Shown: positions 1 through 6,671 of the stretch, piece after piece | Layout: each line of letters opens with the position of its first letter | How positions within the stretch are numbered: the stretch's first letter is position 1 | From: an uncultured Collinsella sp. | Lineage (GTDB): Bacteria > Actinomycetota > Coriobacteriia > Coriobacteriales > Coriobacteriaceae | Direction of reading: 5' to 3' | Assembly: GCA_900759045.1 (NCBI GenBank) | Contig: CAAETU010000071.1 | Location: forward strand, 1 to 26,845 | Length of the DNA: 26,845 nucleotides | Notes under the pieces: model-generated | What the model was told of the DNA's origin: nothing | The model's input: only the letters and a program-made list of their open reading frames with translations | Database searches by the model: none | Program-made: the position numbers and the translations under genes

Positions 1-10
1 GATAGGCAAC

Positions 11-117
11 CGGACACACATTCTGTCCGAGCGGTTAAAAGCGGGCACGGAATTTAAACGGCTGAAAAAGGGGCATCGACCTGCGCCGATGCCCCAACGT
101 GGACACACATTTTGTCC
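11..117. repeat. Degenerate edge of the left repeat array
   Basis: Two short palindromes sit here: GGACA/TGTCC arms around 7 nt at 12-28 and again at 101-117. The second lies exactly one period (61 bp) before the first well-formed right half-site of the array at 162, so I read it as a decayed unit. The first is 89 bp further left. The array may continue outside the window. Positions 30-65 show nothing recognisable. Confidence 0.5.
65..95 (-). terminator. Minus-strand hairpin with T-tract inside the array flank
   Basis: Arms 70-78 and 87-95 (GGGGCATCG / CGATGCCCC) form a 9-bp perfect stem with an 8-nt loop. On the minus strand it is followed by five T residues (65-69), the form of a rho-independent terminator. 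No protein gene lies just upstream on that strand; only the repeat array does. It could therefore end a transcript that runs through the array. Confidence 0.6.
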
Positions 118-130
118 TATAAGCCCAAGC

Positions 131-483
131 GGAAACTGCATCCCACAATTAGCGCCCGGAACGGGACACATTTTCCGTCAAGCCCTCATCCGGAAAATCC
201 ATCCCAGTTTGAGCGCCCAGACCGGGACGCACTTTCCCAAAGGGTCCTCAACGGGAAACTGCGTCCCATAATTAGGCCGAGAAATGGGATGAACTTTCCC
301 AATGAGAGCCAACCGGAAACCACGTCCCAGAATCAGCCCCCAAAGTGGGACGCACTTTCCCAACGAGCCTCAACCGGAAAATACATCCCGGAATCCAGCT
401 GAATAGTGGGACACACTTTCCCAATCGGGTCCCAAGCGGAAACTGCATCCCACTCCGGACGTGAATTCTGGGACACGGTTTCC
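131..483. repeat. Array 1: six 61-62 bp units of alternating inverted half-sites
   Basis: Left half-sites, consensus GGAAANNNNNTCCCA, start at 131, 192, 254, 315, 376 and 438. Right half-sites, its reverse complement TGGGANNNNNTTTCC, start at 162, 223, 285, 346, 407 and 469. Twelve 15-bp sites thus alternate in orientation at 30-31 bp steps, close to three helical turns. The 15-16 bp segments between half-sites are only partly conserved. Some carry GCGCCC between a left and a right site, and CCTCAACC before the next left site. Periods of 61 and 62 are not multiples of three, so the region is not coding. The array ends a few bases from the poly-T side of the terminator at 490-513. Function is unknown; a phased protein-binding array or a chain of RNA hairpins are both possible. 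Confidence 0.9.
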
Positions 484-489
484 GGATGC

Positions 490-513
490 AAAAAGGCCAC
501 ATGGCGTGGCCTT
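490..513 (-). terminator. Rho-independent terminator of the structured RNA / LTA synthase transcript
   Basis: Arms 493-500 (AAGGCCAC) and 506-513 (GTGGCCTT) form an 8-bp stem, followed on the minus strand by a run of T residues (490-494). It lies downstream of the rod-like RNA and of the LTA-synthase-type gene, and is the natural 3' end for either transcript. Confidence 0.8.
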
Positions 514-545
514 CAACTTATATATGTTCAGCAGGTGTCTCCATG

Positions 546-727
546 ATAAGCCGCGCTTCAACACCGAGGCGTCTGCCCGGCGACGCGGAACGTAAGGTTC
601 ATCGCGAGTTCCGCACGCAAAGGAGGCCACTTAATGTGGCCTCCGTCTTGCGCAGGACTGTTCGAGCAGGGAACCTTACATACCTCCGCCCGGACAGACG
701 TTTCAGTTATGAACTCGCAGCTAGTCG
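546..727 (-). ncRNA. Long rod-shaped structured RNA, 6S-RNA-like
   Basis: The minus strand folds into one long interrupted rod of about 180 nt. Stem pairs seen, in window coordinates, are: 690-700 with 570-580 (11 bp, one G-U), 685-689 with 585-589, 671-679 with 592-600 (9 bp perfect), 648-652 with 616-620, and an apical stem 636-644 with 622-630 (9 bp, 5-nt loop). Shorter outer pairings continue to about 722/549. Between the 671-679 stem and the apical part is a central bubble of about 16 nt per strand. Its 3' strand can form a small hairpin. Length, rod shape and central bubble match 6S RNA, the RNA polymerase-binding promoter mimic. I did not find a promoter, so processing from the upstream mRNA is possible. 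The sequence was not compared with Rfam. The structure is seen; the name is inference. Confidence 0.5.
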
Positions 728-3028
728 TTATTTGATCTTGGTCGTACCCGGTGCCAGGTTGGGGTCGGTCTCGTTGGCCTCGGTCTGGAAGTGCTCGGTG
801 TACACGTTCTTGCCGTCGCGGAACATCTCGTAGTACTGCATCTTGGCGTAATCCTCGCGCGCCTTGGTGGCGGCTGCGGCGGCGGCATCGTCACCGGTGA
901 CGTTGGAGGAAAGCGCCCAGCGCAGGCTGGCGTCCTCGTAGCCCACGGAGTTGATGGCGGGCAACGACTCGCGAAGCGTCATGTGCGCTTTCTGGTAGTC
1001 GGAAAGCGGGGCGCCGATCAGCTGCATAAGCTGCGTGGACAGGTAGTTGGTGGACAGGTCGTCGACCTCGCTTGTCTGGTCGCAGCCGGCAACGTCGTAG
1101 TTAGCCCAGATGATGTAGTCGGTCTGCCACAGGCGTTCCTGGTGGGTGGCGTCGTCCTCGTCGGTAAACCACTTATCGTTGAACTTGGACGGGAAGAACG
1201 GCTGGTGATCGCCCCAGAACACCACGACCACCTTGCGGTCGAGCTTGCTCAGGGCGTTGAGGAAGTAGCGAAGCGCCTGGTCGGACTGCTCGATGCACGA
1301 GACATACTCGTCGACATCGGAGAGCGTGCCGTCCTCGACGGTCTTGGCGTCCAGATCGGTCGTGTCGATATTCAGGTGCATCTGCTTGTCGACCGGCAGC
1401 AGGCCCGTATCGTAGCCCGAGTGGTTCTGCATGGTCACGTCGAAGATAAACTGCGGATCGGCGTTCTGGTCGAGCAGCTCAAGAATCTTGTCATAGGTCT
1501 CCTGGTCGGTCACCATACCGCGCAGAGTGTCGGCTCCCTGGAAGTCGTTGATGGACAGGAACCGGTCAAAGCCAAAGTCCTTGTACACGTTCTCGCGGTT
1601 CCAGTTGGTGGCGTGGTTGGGGTGCATGGCCGTGGTGGAATATCCGAGCGACTTGAACTGCTCTGCCAGGTTCCCGGTCGTTTCCATGTTGTAGATGGTG
1701 TAGGGGTACACGCCCGAACCCAGGTTGGCCATGGAGTTGCCGGTCATAAACTCAAACTCGGTATTGGCGGTACCGCCGCCGTAGGCACTCACGTAGAGCT
1801 TACCGCGGCTGAGGCAGTTGGACAGGCTCTTAAAGTACTGCGGACCCTCGTAGCCGGCGCGCATGTTCTGGTAGATCGACAGATCCGAGAACGTCTCGTT
1901 CATGATGGCGATGACCGTGGGCTTCTCGCTATCGAACTGCTCCTTTGCGGCGGCGCGCTCGTCGCTCTTGGCCGCGTCGGACTTGTCGTAGGCCTTGGCG
2001 TACTTTTTGAGCGTGGCCTTGGCATCGTCGACGGAGTAGTCGGCGGGTTTGGGCGGCTTGATGGACTGCGCTGCGCTAATGAAAGCGGGCAGGTAGCCCT
2101 CGCGCCAGTAGCTCTCGAGCGGGCGCCAGGTGTAGACGGTGATGCCGAGAGTGTTGTAGTAGTCGATGAGCGTGACGTGCGCGGTCACGCCGCCCAGGCA
2201 CAGCACCGCTACGAGCAGGTTGGTGAGCAGCATGCGCTTGGCGTTGGCGGCGCCCTTCTGACGGTGCGGTGCCACCAGGCCGGCGTACTCGCATAGCAGC
2301 ATGGCGATGGCGGTAAAGCCCATGGACAGCACGCAGAACAGTGAGATCGAGAAGGTGTAGCCGGTGCCGGCGACCGCGGCGGCGGTGGAGATGGCCGAAA
2401 GGTCGCCCGGCTGGATGGGCATGGATTTAAACGTGATGACGAAGAACTCGGCAATGCCCAGGACAAAGAGGGCAAAGGCCAAGACCGCGGGGGCTGCGCC
2501 GTGGCGCTGGAACAGGAAGAACAGGCCGACCATGAGCGTGGTGATGATGGCCCACTCGAGCAGGATGCACAGGGGGTAGACCCAGGTAAAGTCGTGGTTG
2601 GACGAGACCTCCATGCCCAGCAGCGCAAAGACGCCGGCGAGCAGCAGGCACAGGACGGCGGCGACGAGCGGTTTACCCACAAAGGCTCCGCGCAGGCGGG
2701 CGAGCTTGCCGGTGGGGGCGGGGGCGTCGGGCCCGGCGAACGCAAAGACGCGCGGGGTGATGCGGTCGCGGGCGATGCTGGCCCAAGCGCAGCCGGTGAG
2801 GATGGCGTTGGTCAGGATGAGCATCACGAAGGCGAGCGGCTCGTTCTGCGCGACGAGGCCAATAGCGCCCCAGACGGTCAAAAAGAGCTGGAACAGGCCA
2901 AAGGCGACGCTCCAGGCGAAGGCGCCCTTGGCAACGGTGCCTGACTGAGCGCGAATGGCCTTGGCCTCGCGCAAGACAAGGTAGACGGTCGCCGCAAGAC
3001 CGACGAGCGAGATGGCGGCAGCGAACAT
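728..3028 (-). CDS. LTA synthase family membrane sulfatase (phosphoglycerol transferase type)
   Basis: Polytopic membrane protein of 766 residues with an extracytoplasmic alkaline-phosphatase/sulfatase fold, like LtaS and MdoB enzymes that transfer glycerol phosphate from phosphatidylglycerol onto envelope polymers. About seven hydrophobic segments fill residues 1-290; the catalytic domain runs from about 370 to 700. Family positions visible are NET near 376-379 (metal Glu 378), GGGTANTEFE with candidate nucleophile Thr 420, QNHSGY (His 536), and WGDHQPFF with Asp 607/His 608 as metal ligands. I chose the ATG at 3028 because AGGAG lies 7 nt upstream; the longer GTG at 3043 has no ribosome site. 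It is monocistronic, divergent from the nitroreductase gene. The family is clear. The polymer made is not: it could be a lipoteichoic-acid-like glycolipid or a phosphoglycerol modification of another glycan. Confidence 0.9.
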   Translation of the reverse strand: MFAAAISLVGLAATVYLVLREAKAIRAQSGTVAKGAFAWSVAFGLFQLFLTVWGAIGLVAQNEPLAFVMLILTNAILTGCAWASIARDRITPRVFAFAGPDAPAPTGKLARLRGAFVGKPLVAAVLCLLLAGVFALLGMEVSSNHDFTWVYPLCILLEWAIITTLMVGLFFLFQRHGAAPAVLAFALFVLGIAEFFVITFKSMPIQPGDLSAISTAAAVAGTGYTFSISLFCVLSMGFTAIAMLLCEYAGLVAPHRQKGAANAKRMLLTNLLVAVLCLGGVTAHVTLIDYYNTLGITVYTWRPLESYWREGYLPAFISAAQSIKPPKPADYSVDDAKATLKKYAKAYDKSDAAKSDERAAAKEQFDSEKPTVIAIMNETFSDLSIYQNMRAGYEGPQYFKSLSNCLSRGKLYVSAYGGGTANTEFEFMTGNSMANLGSGVYPYTIYNMETTGNLAEQFKSLGYSTTAMHPNHATNWNRENVYKDFGFDRFLSINDFQGADTLRGMVTDQETYDKILELLDQNADPQFIFDVTMQNHSGYDTGLLPVDKQMHLNIDTTDLDAKTVEDGTLSDVDEYVSCIEQSDQALRYFLNALSKLDRKVVVVFWGDHQPFFPSKFNDKWFTDEDDATHQERLWQTDYIIWANYDVAGCDQTSEVDDLSTNYLSTQLMQLIGAPLSDYQKAHMTLRESLPAINSVGYEDASLRWALSSNVTGDDAAAAAATKAREDYAKMQYYEMFRDGKNVYTEHFQTEANETDPNLAPGTTKIK

Positions 3029-3242
3029 GCTGAGACTCCTCACAAACTTAAAACCTACGAAAGCGGGGGTTTACCCGATTGTTACCTAAATATGCGCTGC
3101 ATTTGCGGGCTGCGCACAACAACCAGCCATATTAACGCGCATGTGCGGCGGTGTGGCGCAATGTAGTGGCGGCCTGCGCGATAATGGACGGGAATTACAC
3201 GGAAACGTAAAGGCTTCTTAAAGAAATGGCGAGGATAGAGCT

Positions 3243-4118
3243 ATGGGCGAGCAGGTTTGTATGACGGGTGCCGAGTGCTGCGGCGGAGCTGCGGGCGTGG
3301 ATGCGAACGGTTGTCCGGTCGAGACCACGGGCAATGCGGTGCTGGACACGTTGGAGCATCGCTCGTCTACGCGGACCTTCGCGCGTGATGACGACGACCG
3401 TCCCGTGGCGGTGACCGACGAGCAGCGCGCAGCGATTCTGCACGCGGCGAGCCGTGCGCCGTCGGCAGGCGCCATGATGATGTATTCCATCGTGAGCATT
3501 CGCGAGCAGGCTACGCTGGATCGTCTGTCCGACCTGTGCGACCACCAGCCCATGATCGCCAAGGCGCCCTGGGCACTCATATTTGTGGTCGATTATGCCA
3601 AGTGGATCGATCTGTTTGAGCACGTGGGCTGCTTTGAGCCCGAGTTTGTCGAGCGTACGGGCAAGGCGCCCCGCCGCGCGCCGGGTTTGGGCGACTTTGC
3701 CATCGCGGCCCAGGACGCCGTGATCGCCGCGCAAAACGCCGTGGTTGCCGCCGAGGCTCTGGGCTTGGGGAGCTGCTATATCGGTGATATCGTCGAGAAT
3801 GCCGAGGAAGTGGCCGAGCTGCTGGATCTGCCTCCGTATACCATGCCACTGTCGATGCTCATCATCGGCACGCCCCGCAAGGAGCGCCCGGCTATTGCGC
3901 ATCCCGTGGTGAACCTGGTGCACGAGGAGCGCTACTGCCGCGCCGATGCTGCGACCATGGACGCGCAGGTGGCCGAGATGGACGCGATGTTTCGCCCGCA
4001 TGCCCGCGAGGTGGGGGAGCGCGTCGTGGACATCTATACCCGTAAGCACACGAGTCCCTTTATGGCCGAGATGAGCCGCTCCATGGAGTGGTGGTTCAAA
4101 AACTGGCTCGGAAAATGA
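3243..4118 (+). CDS. Nitroreductase family FMN oxidoreductase
   Basis: Predicted FMN-dependent NAD(P)H oxidoreductase of 291 residues. The typical N-terminal motif RSSTRTF is at 40-46, followed by the helix with RAPSAG, and the mid-protein segment QNAVVAAEALGLGSCYIGDI fits the dimer and FMN-binding region of the NfsA/NfsB superfamily. It is longer than the usual 180-250 residues: a Cys-rich leader (Cys 6, 12, 13, 24) precedes the fold and an aromatic basic tail (MEWWFKNW) follows it. Start ATG 3243 has GAGGA about 8 nt upstream. It stands alone, 200 bp from the divergent sulfatase gene, and is followed by a palindromic repeat. Physiological substrate unknown; such enzymes reduce nitroaromatics, quinones or flavins. 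Confidence 0.88.
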   Translation: MGEQVCMTGAECCGGAAGVDANGCPVETTGNAVLDTLEHRSSTRTFARDDDDRPVAVTDEQRAAILHAASRAPSAGAMMMYSIVSIREQATLDRLSDLCDHQPMIAKAPWALIFVVDYAKWIDLFEHVGCFEPEFVERTGKAPRRAPGLGDFAIAAQDAVIAAQNAVVAAEALGLGSCYIGDIVENAEEVAELLDLPPYTMPLSMLIIGTPRKERPAIAHPVVNLVHEERYCRADAATMDAQVAEMDAMFRPHAREVGERVVDIYTRKHTSPFMAEMSRSMEWWFKNWLGK

Positions 4119-4128
4119 CAGACGAGGC

Positions 4129-4148
4129 AAAGGGACAGTCCCTTTGTC
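4129..4148. repeat. Dispersed palindrome, copy A
   Basis: AAAGGGACAGTCCCTTT is a 17-bp palindrome around a single base, starting 10 bp after the nitroreductase stop. It could act as a weak bidirectional terminator. Related copies are at 6616-6634, 16058-16088 and 17281-17305. Confidence 0.75.
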
Positions 4149-4236
4149 GCATTCCATATCGCCATAGTGGCCTAAAGGCCGTATAAATGTTTATCTAGCT
4201 GGGAAAACGGTGCCGTGCAAGCGCAGGTCGATTGCC

Positions 4237-4242
4237 TATAAT
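4237..4242 (+). promoter_or_regulatory. Probable -10 element of kup
   Basis: A perfect TATAAT sits 35 bp before the chosen kup start, giving a leader of about 29 nt. No good -35 hexamer is visible at 16-18 bp, so the promoter may be extended, weak or activator dependent. The leader is too short for a ydaO-type c-di-AMP riboswitch, which is often found before kup genes. Confidence 0.5.
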
Positions 4243-4277
4243 CCCTTCGAACATTAAAGTTGGGAGGAAACCGGCTT

Positions 4278-6305
4278 ATGGAACAAAAGGCCAAGGAGGC
4301 AGCCTCGCACGCTGCGATTCCTGTGAGCATCTCGGCGATGCTCGTCACGCTGGGCGTGGTGTATGGCGATATCGGCACCAGCCCTATGTATGTAACCAAG
4401 GCGCTCGTTGCCGGCAACGGCGGCATCGGAAGCGTCACGGAGGAGTTCGTGCTCGGCGCGCTCTCCCTTGTCGTGTGGACGGTCACGCTGCTGACCACCA
4501 TCAAGTATGTGCTCATCTCGCTGCGCGCCGATAACCATGGTGAGGGCGGCATCTTTGCCCTGTACAGCCTGGTCAATCGCTGCGGCAAGTGGCTCATCAT
4601 CCCCGCCATGCTGGGTGGCGCCGCGCTGCTCGCCGACGGCATCCTGACACCTGCCGTTACCGTTACCACGGCCATCGAGGGCCTGCGCACCATCCCGGCG
4701 GTCCATGCCGTGCTGGGCGATGACCAGGGTCGCGTCGTCGCCATTACGCTCGCCATCATCATCGTGCTCTTCTTGGTACAGCGCATCGGTACGGCCAAGA
4801 TCGGTCACGCCTTTGGCCCCATCATGACGCTGTGGTTCCTGTTCCTGGGCGGCACGGGTCTGTTCTTTGTTTTCCAGCACCCCGCCGTGCTGCTGTGCCT
4901 CAACCCGGTGCGCGGCATCGCCTTTTTGCTGAGCCCCAACAACCACGCGGGCATCATGATTCTGGGCAGTTGCTTCCTCGCCACCACCGGTGCCGAGGCG
5001 CTCTACTCCGACATGGGCCACGTCGGCCGCGGCAACATCTACGCTACCTGGCCGTTCGTTAAGTGCTGCCTGCTGCTTTCCTATATGGGCCAGGGCGCTT
5101 GGCTTATGAACAACGCTGCCAACCCCGAGCTCATGGGCATTGCCGACCTCAACCCGTTCTACCAGATGCTCGCCCCGGGCCTGCGTCCCTTTGCCGTAGG
5201 CCTTTCCACCGTTGCGGCCATCATTGCCTCGCAGGCGCTCATCACCGGCGCATTCTCGCTGGTGTCCGAGGCCAGCCGTCTGGACCTCATGCCGCACATG
5301 CAGGTCTTCTACCCTGCCGAGACCAAGGGCCAGCTCTACATCCCCATGGTCAACAACGTCATGCTTGTCGGCTGCGTCATCGTGGTGCTGCTGTTCCAGA
5401 ACTCGGCGCATATGGAAGCCGCGTACGGCCTTGCCATTACGCTGACTATGATGTGCACCACGCTGCTGCTCTTCTTCTACCTGCACGAGGAGCGCAAGCT
5501 CAAGGTTGCTCCGTGGATCTTCGCGGCCTTCTTCCTTTTGCTCGAAGGCTTCTTCTTCGTGAGCTCGCTCACCAAGTTCTTCCACGGCGGCTATTTCACC
5601 ATCCTCATGGCTGCACTCATCATGGGCATTATGGTGTGCTGGTACAACGGCACGGCGGTCGAGCAGCGCCAGTTTACGCTGCTGCCGCTGCGCAGCTACC
5701 TGCCGCAGCTCAAGCGCCTGCGCGACGACGACCGTTACGAGCGCATGAGCGACAACGTCGTGTACCTGACCAAGGACACCCATACCGACTACATCGACCG
5801 CGATATCGTCTATTCGATCTTGGACAAGCATCCCAAGCGTGCCCGCGCCTGGTGGTTCGTGAATGTCGAGACCATGGACGAGCCGCATACCTTTGCCTAT
5901 TCGGTCGAGACGTTCGGCACCGACTACGTGTTCCGTGTGCATCTGTACCTGGGCTACAAGATCAACCAGCGCGTCAATGCCTACCTGCGTCAGGTTGTTC
6001 AGGACCTGGCCGCCACCGGCGAGCTGCCGCCGCAGACGCATGACTACTCGGTCTACAAGGATCCGGGTAACATCGGCACGTTCAAGTTCGTCCTGATCCG
6101 TAAGCTTCTGGCGCCCGAAAGCGATGTGGAGCCGAGCGAGCGTACGGCCATCACGCTCAAGTACATCATCCGCCGCGCCGCCGGCACGCCCGCGCGTTGG
6201 TACGGCCTGGAGAACTCCAACGTGAGCTTTGAGTACGTGCCGCTGTTCACCAAGTTCAAAGCCGTGAACAAGATGCAGCGCCTGGCCCCCAACGAGCGCC
6301 CGTAG
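4278..6305 (+). CDS. kup: Kup-type low-affinity potassium transporter
   Basis: K+ uptake permease of the KUP/HAK/KT family, which imports potassium by proton symport across the cytoplasmic membrane. The signature GVVYGDIGTSP is at 26-36, with the functionally important Asp 31. About twelve hydrophobic helices follow to residue 460, then a hydrophilic cytoplasmic tail of over 200 residues ending in the family's usual C-terminal domain. At 675 residues it has the family's normal length and looks intact. ATG 4278 is preferred over an upstream TTG at 4260 because GGGAGGAA lies 8 nt before it. Downstream are a small membrane protein and a KdpD/KdpE-like pair in the same direction, which suggests that potassium supply is sensed and managed from this locus. 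Confidence 0.95.
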   Translation: MEQKAKEAASHAAIPVSISAMLVTLGVVYGDIGTSPMYVTKALVAGNGGIGSVTEEFVLGALSLVVWTVTLLTTIKYVLISLRADNHGEGGIFALYSLVNRCGKWLIIPAMLGGAALLADGILTPAVTVTTAIEGLRTIPAVHAVLGDDQGRVVAITLAIIIVLFLVQRIGTAKIGHAFGPIMTLWFLFLGGTGLFFVFQHPAVLLCLNPVRGIAFLLSPNNHAGIMILGSCFLATTGAEALYSDMGHVGRGNIYATWPFVKCCLLLSYMGQGAWLMNNAANPELMGIADLNPFYQMLAPGLRPFAVGLSTVAAIIASQALITGAFSLVSEASRLDLMPHMQVFYPAETKGQLYIPMVNNVMLVGCVIVVLLFQNSAHMEAAYGLAITLTMMCTTLLLFFYLHEERKLKVAPWIFAAFFLLLEGFFFVSSLTKFFHGGYFTILMAALIMGIMVCWYNGTAVEQRQFTLLPLRSYLPQLKRLRDDDRYERMSDNVVYLTKDTHTDYIDRDIVYSILDKHPKRARAWWFVNVETMDEPHTFAYSVETFGTDYVFRVHLYLGYKINQRVNAYLRQVVQDLAATGELPPQTHDYSVYKDPGNIGTFKFVLIRKLLAPESDVEPSERTAITLKYIIRRAAGTPARWYGLENSNVSFEYVPLFTKFKAVNKMQRLAPNERP

Positions 6306-6365
6306 GCGCCGACAGTTGCATGGAGTTGGTTTTTGATGGATAAGCATGAGACCGGGGAGGTAAAC

Positions 6366-6560
6366 ATGGATACAAAGGCGCTCGATGGCCGTGAGGCGGT
6401 GGTCGAAATGGTGCGTGAGGCGCGCGTCGACGCCGCCGAAGATCGGTTCTTTACGAATCGTGCCAACATGGACATGGCCGACCGCGTGATCTCGATCGTG
6501 GCACTGGTATTTGGAGCGGTGTGCGTGTGTGCCCTGCTCGCGCACGTGCTGTTTGTCTAG
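6366..6560 (+). CDS. Small single-pass membrane protein, unknown function
   Basis: A 64-residue protein with a charged N-terminal half (about 1-40, rich in Asp, Glu, Arg) and one hydrophobic C-terminal helix (about 41-64). GGGGAGG sits 6 nt before ATG 6366, a near-ideal ribosome site. A 74-residue version from ATG 6336 is possible but has a weaker site. The gene is 60 bp after kup and ends 30 bp before the terminator at 6592, so it is probably cotranscribed with kup. I do not recognise the family. Position suggests, without proving, an accessory peptide of the transporter or the nearby sensor kinase. Confidence 0.7.
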   Translation: MDTKALDGREAVVEMVREARVDAAEDRFFTNRANMDMADRVISIVALVFGAVCVCALLAHVLFV

Positions 6561-6591
6561 CGACCGCCGGTTGCAAAGGCTATACACTTGG

Positions 6592-6650
6592 AACCACCAC
6601 AAAGGAAACCACCACAAAGGTGCCTGTCCCTTTGTGGTGGTTTTTGTTTT
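6592..6650 (+). terminator. Terminator with duplicated left arm between kup and kdpDE
   Basis: The left arm AACCACCACAAAGG occurs twice in tandem (6592-6605 and 6607-6620), and a single right arm CCTTTGTGGTGGTTT (6629-6643) is followed by a T-rich tail to 6650. The right arm can pair with either left arm. The core CCTGTCCCTTT also resembles the dispersed palindrome family. It terminates the kup transcript, and sits just 22 bp before the sensor kinase start, so the kinase promoter must lie upstream of, or within, this element. Confidence 0.88.
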
Positions 6651-6671
6651 TGAGAGAGGGGCGGGACGCTG

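Noticed and set aside
112..402. Frames of 60-96 codons through the left repeat array on both strands
   Set aside because: Unit periods of 61 and 62 bp shift the frame at each repeat, so no repeated peptide is kept and there is no ribosome site.
131..483. CRISPR array
   Set aside because: Repeats are short, alternate in orientation, and the segments between them are related to one another; no cas genes are present.
791..2296. Plus-strand 501-codon frame opposite the LTA synthase gene
   Set aside because: Gly/Val-rich antisense shadow with no motif; the minus strand has all catalytic residues of the sulfatase.
4150..4277. c-di-AMP (ydaO-type) riboswitch before kup
   Set aside because: The predicted leader is about 29 nt and the upstream sequence shows only a small GGCC/GGCC hairpin.
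4254..4277. Upstream starts for kup (TTG 4260), LTA synthase (GTG 3043), tex (16052), HAD gene (ATG 11708) and LysR (ATG 19720)
   Set aside because: Each lacks a ribosome site at the right distance, while the internal start chosen has one and matches the family's N-terminus.
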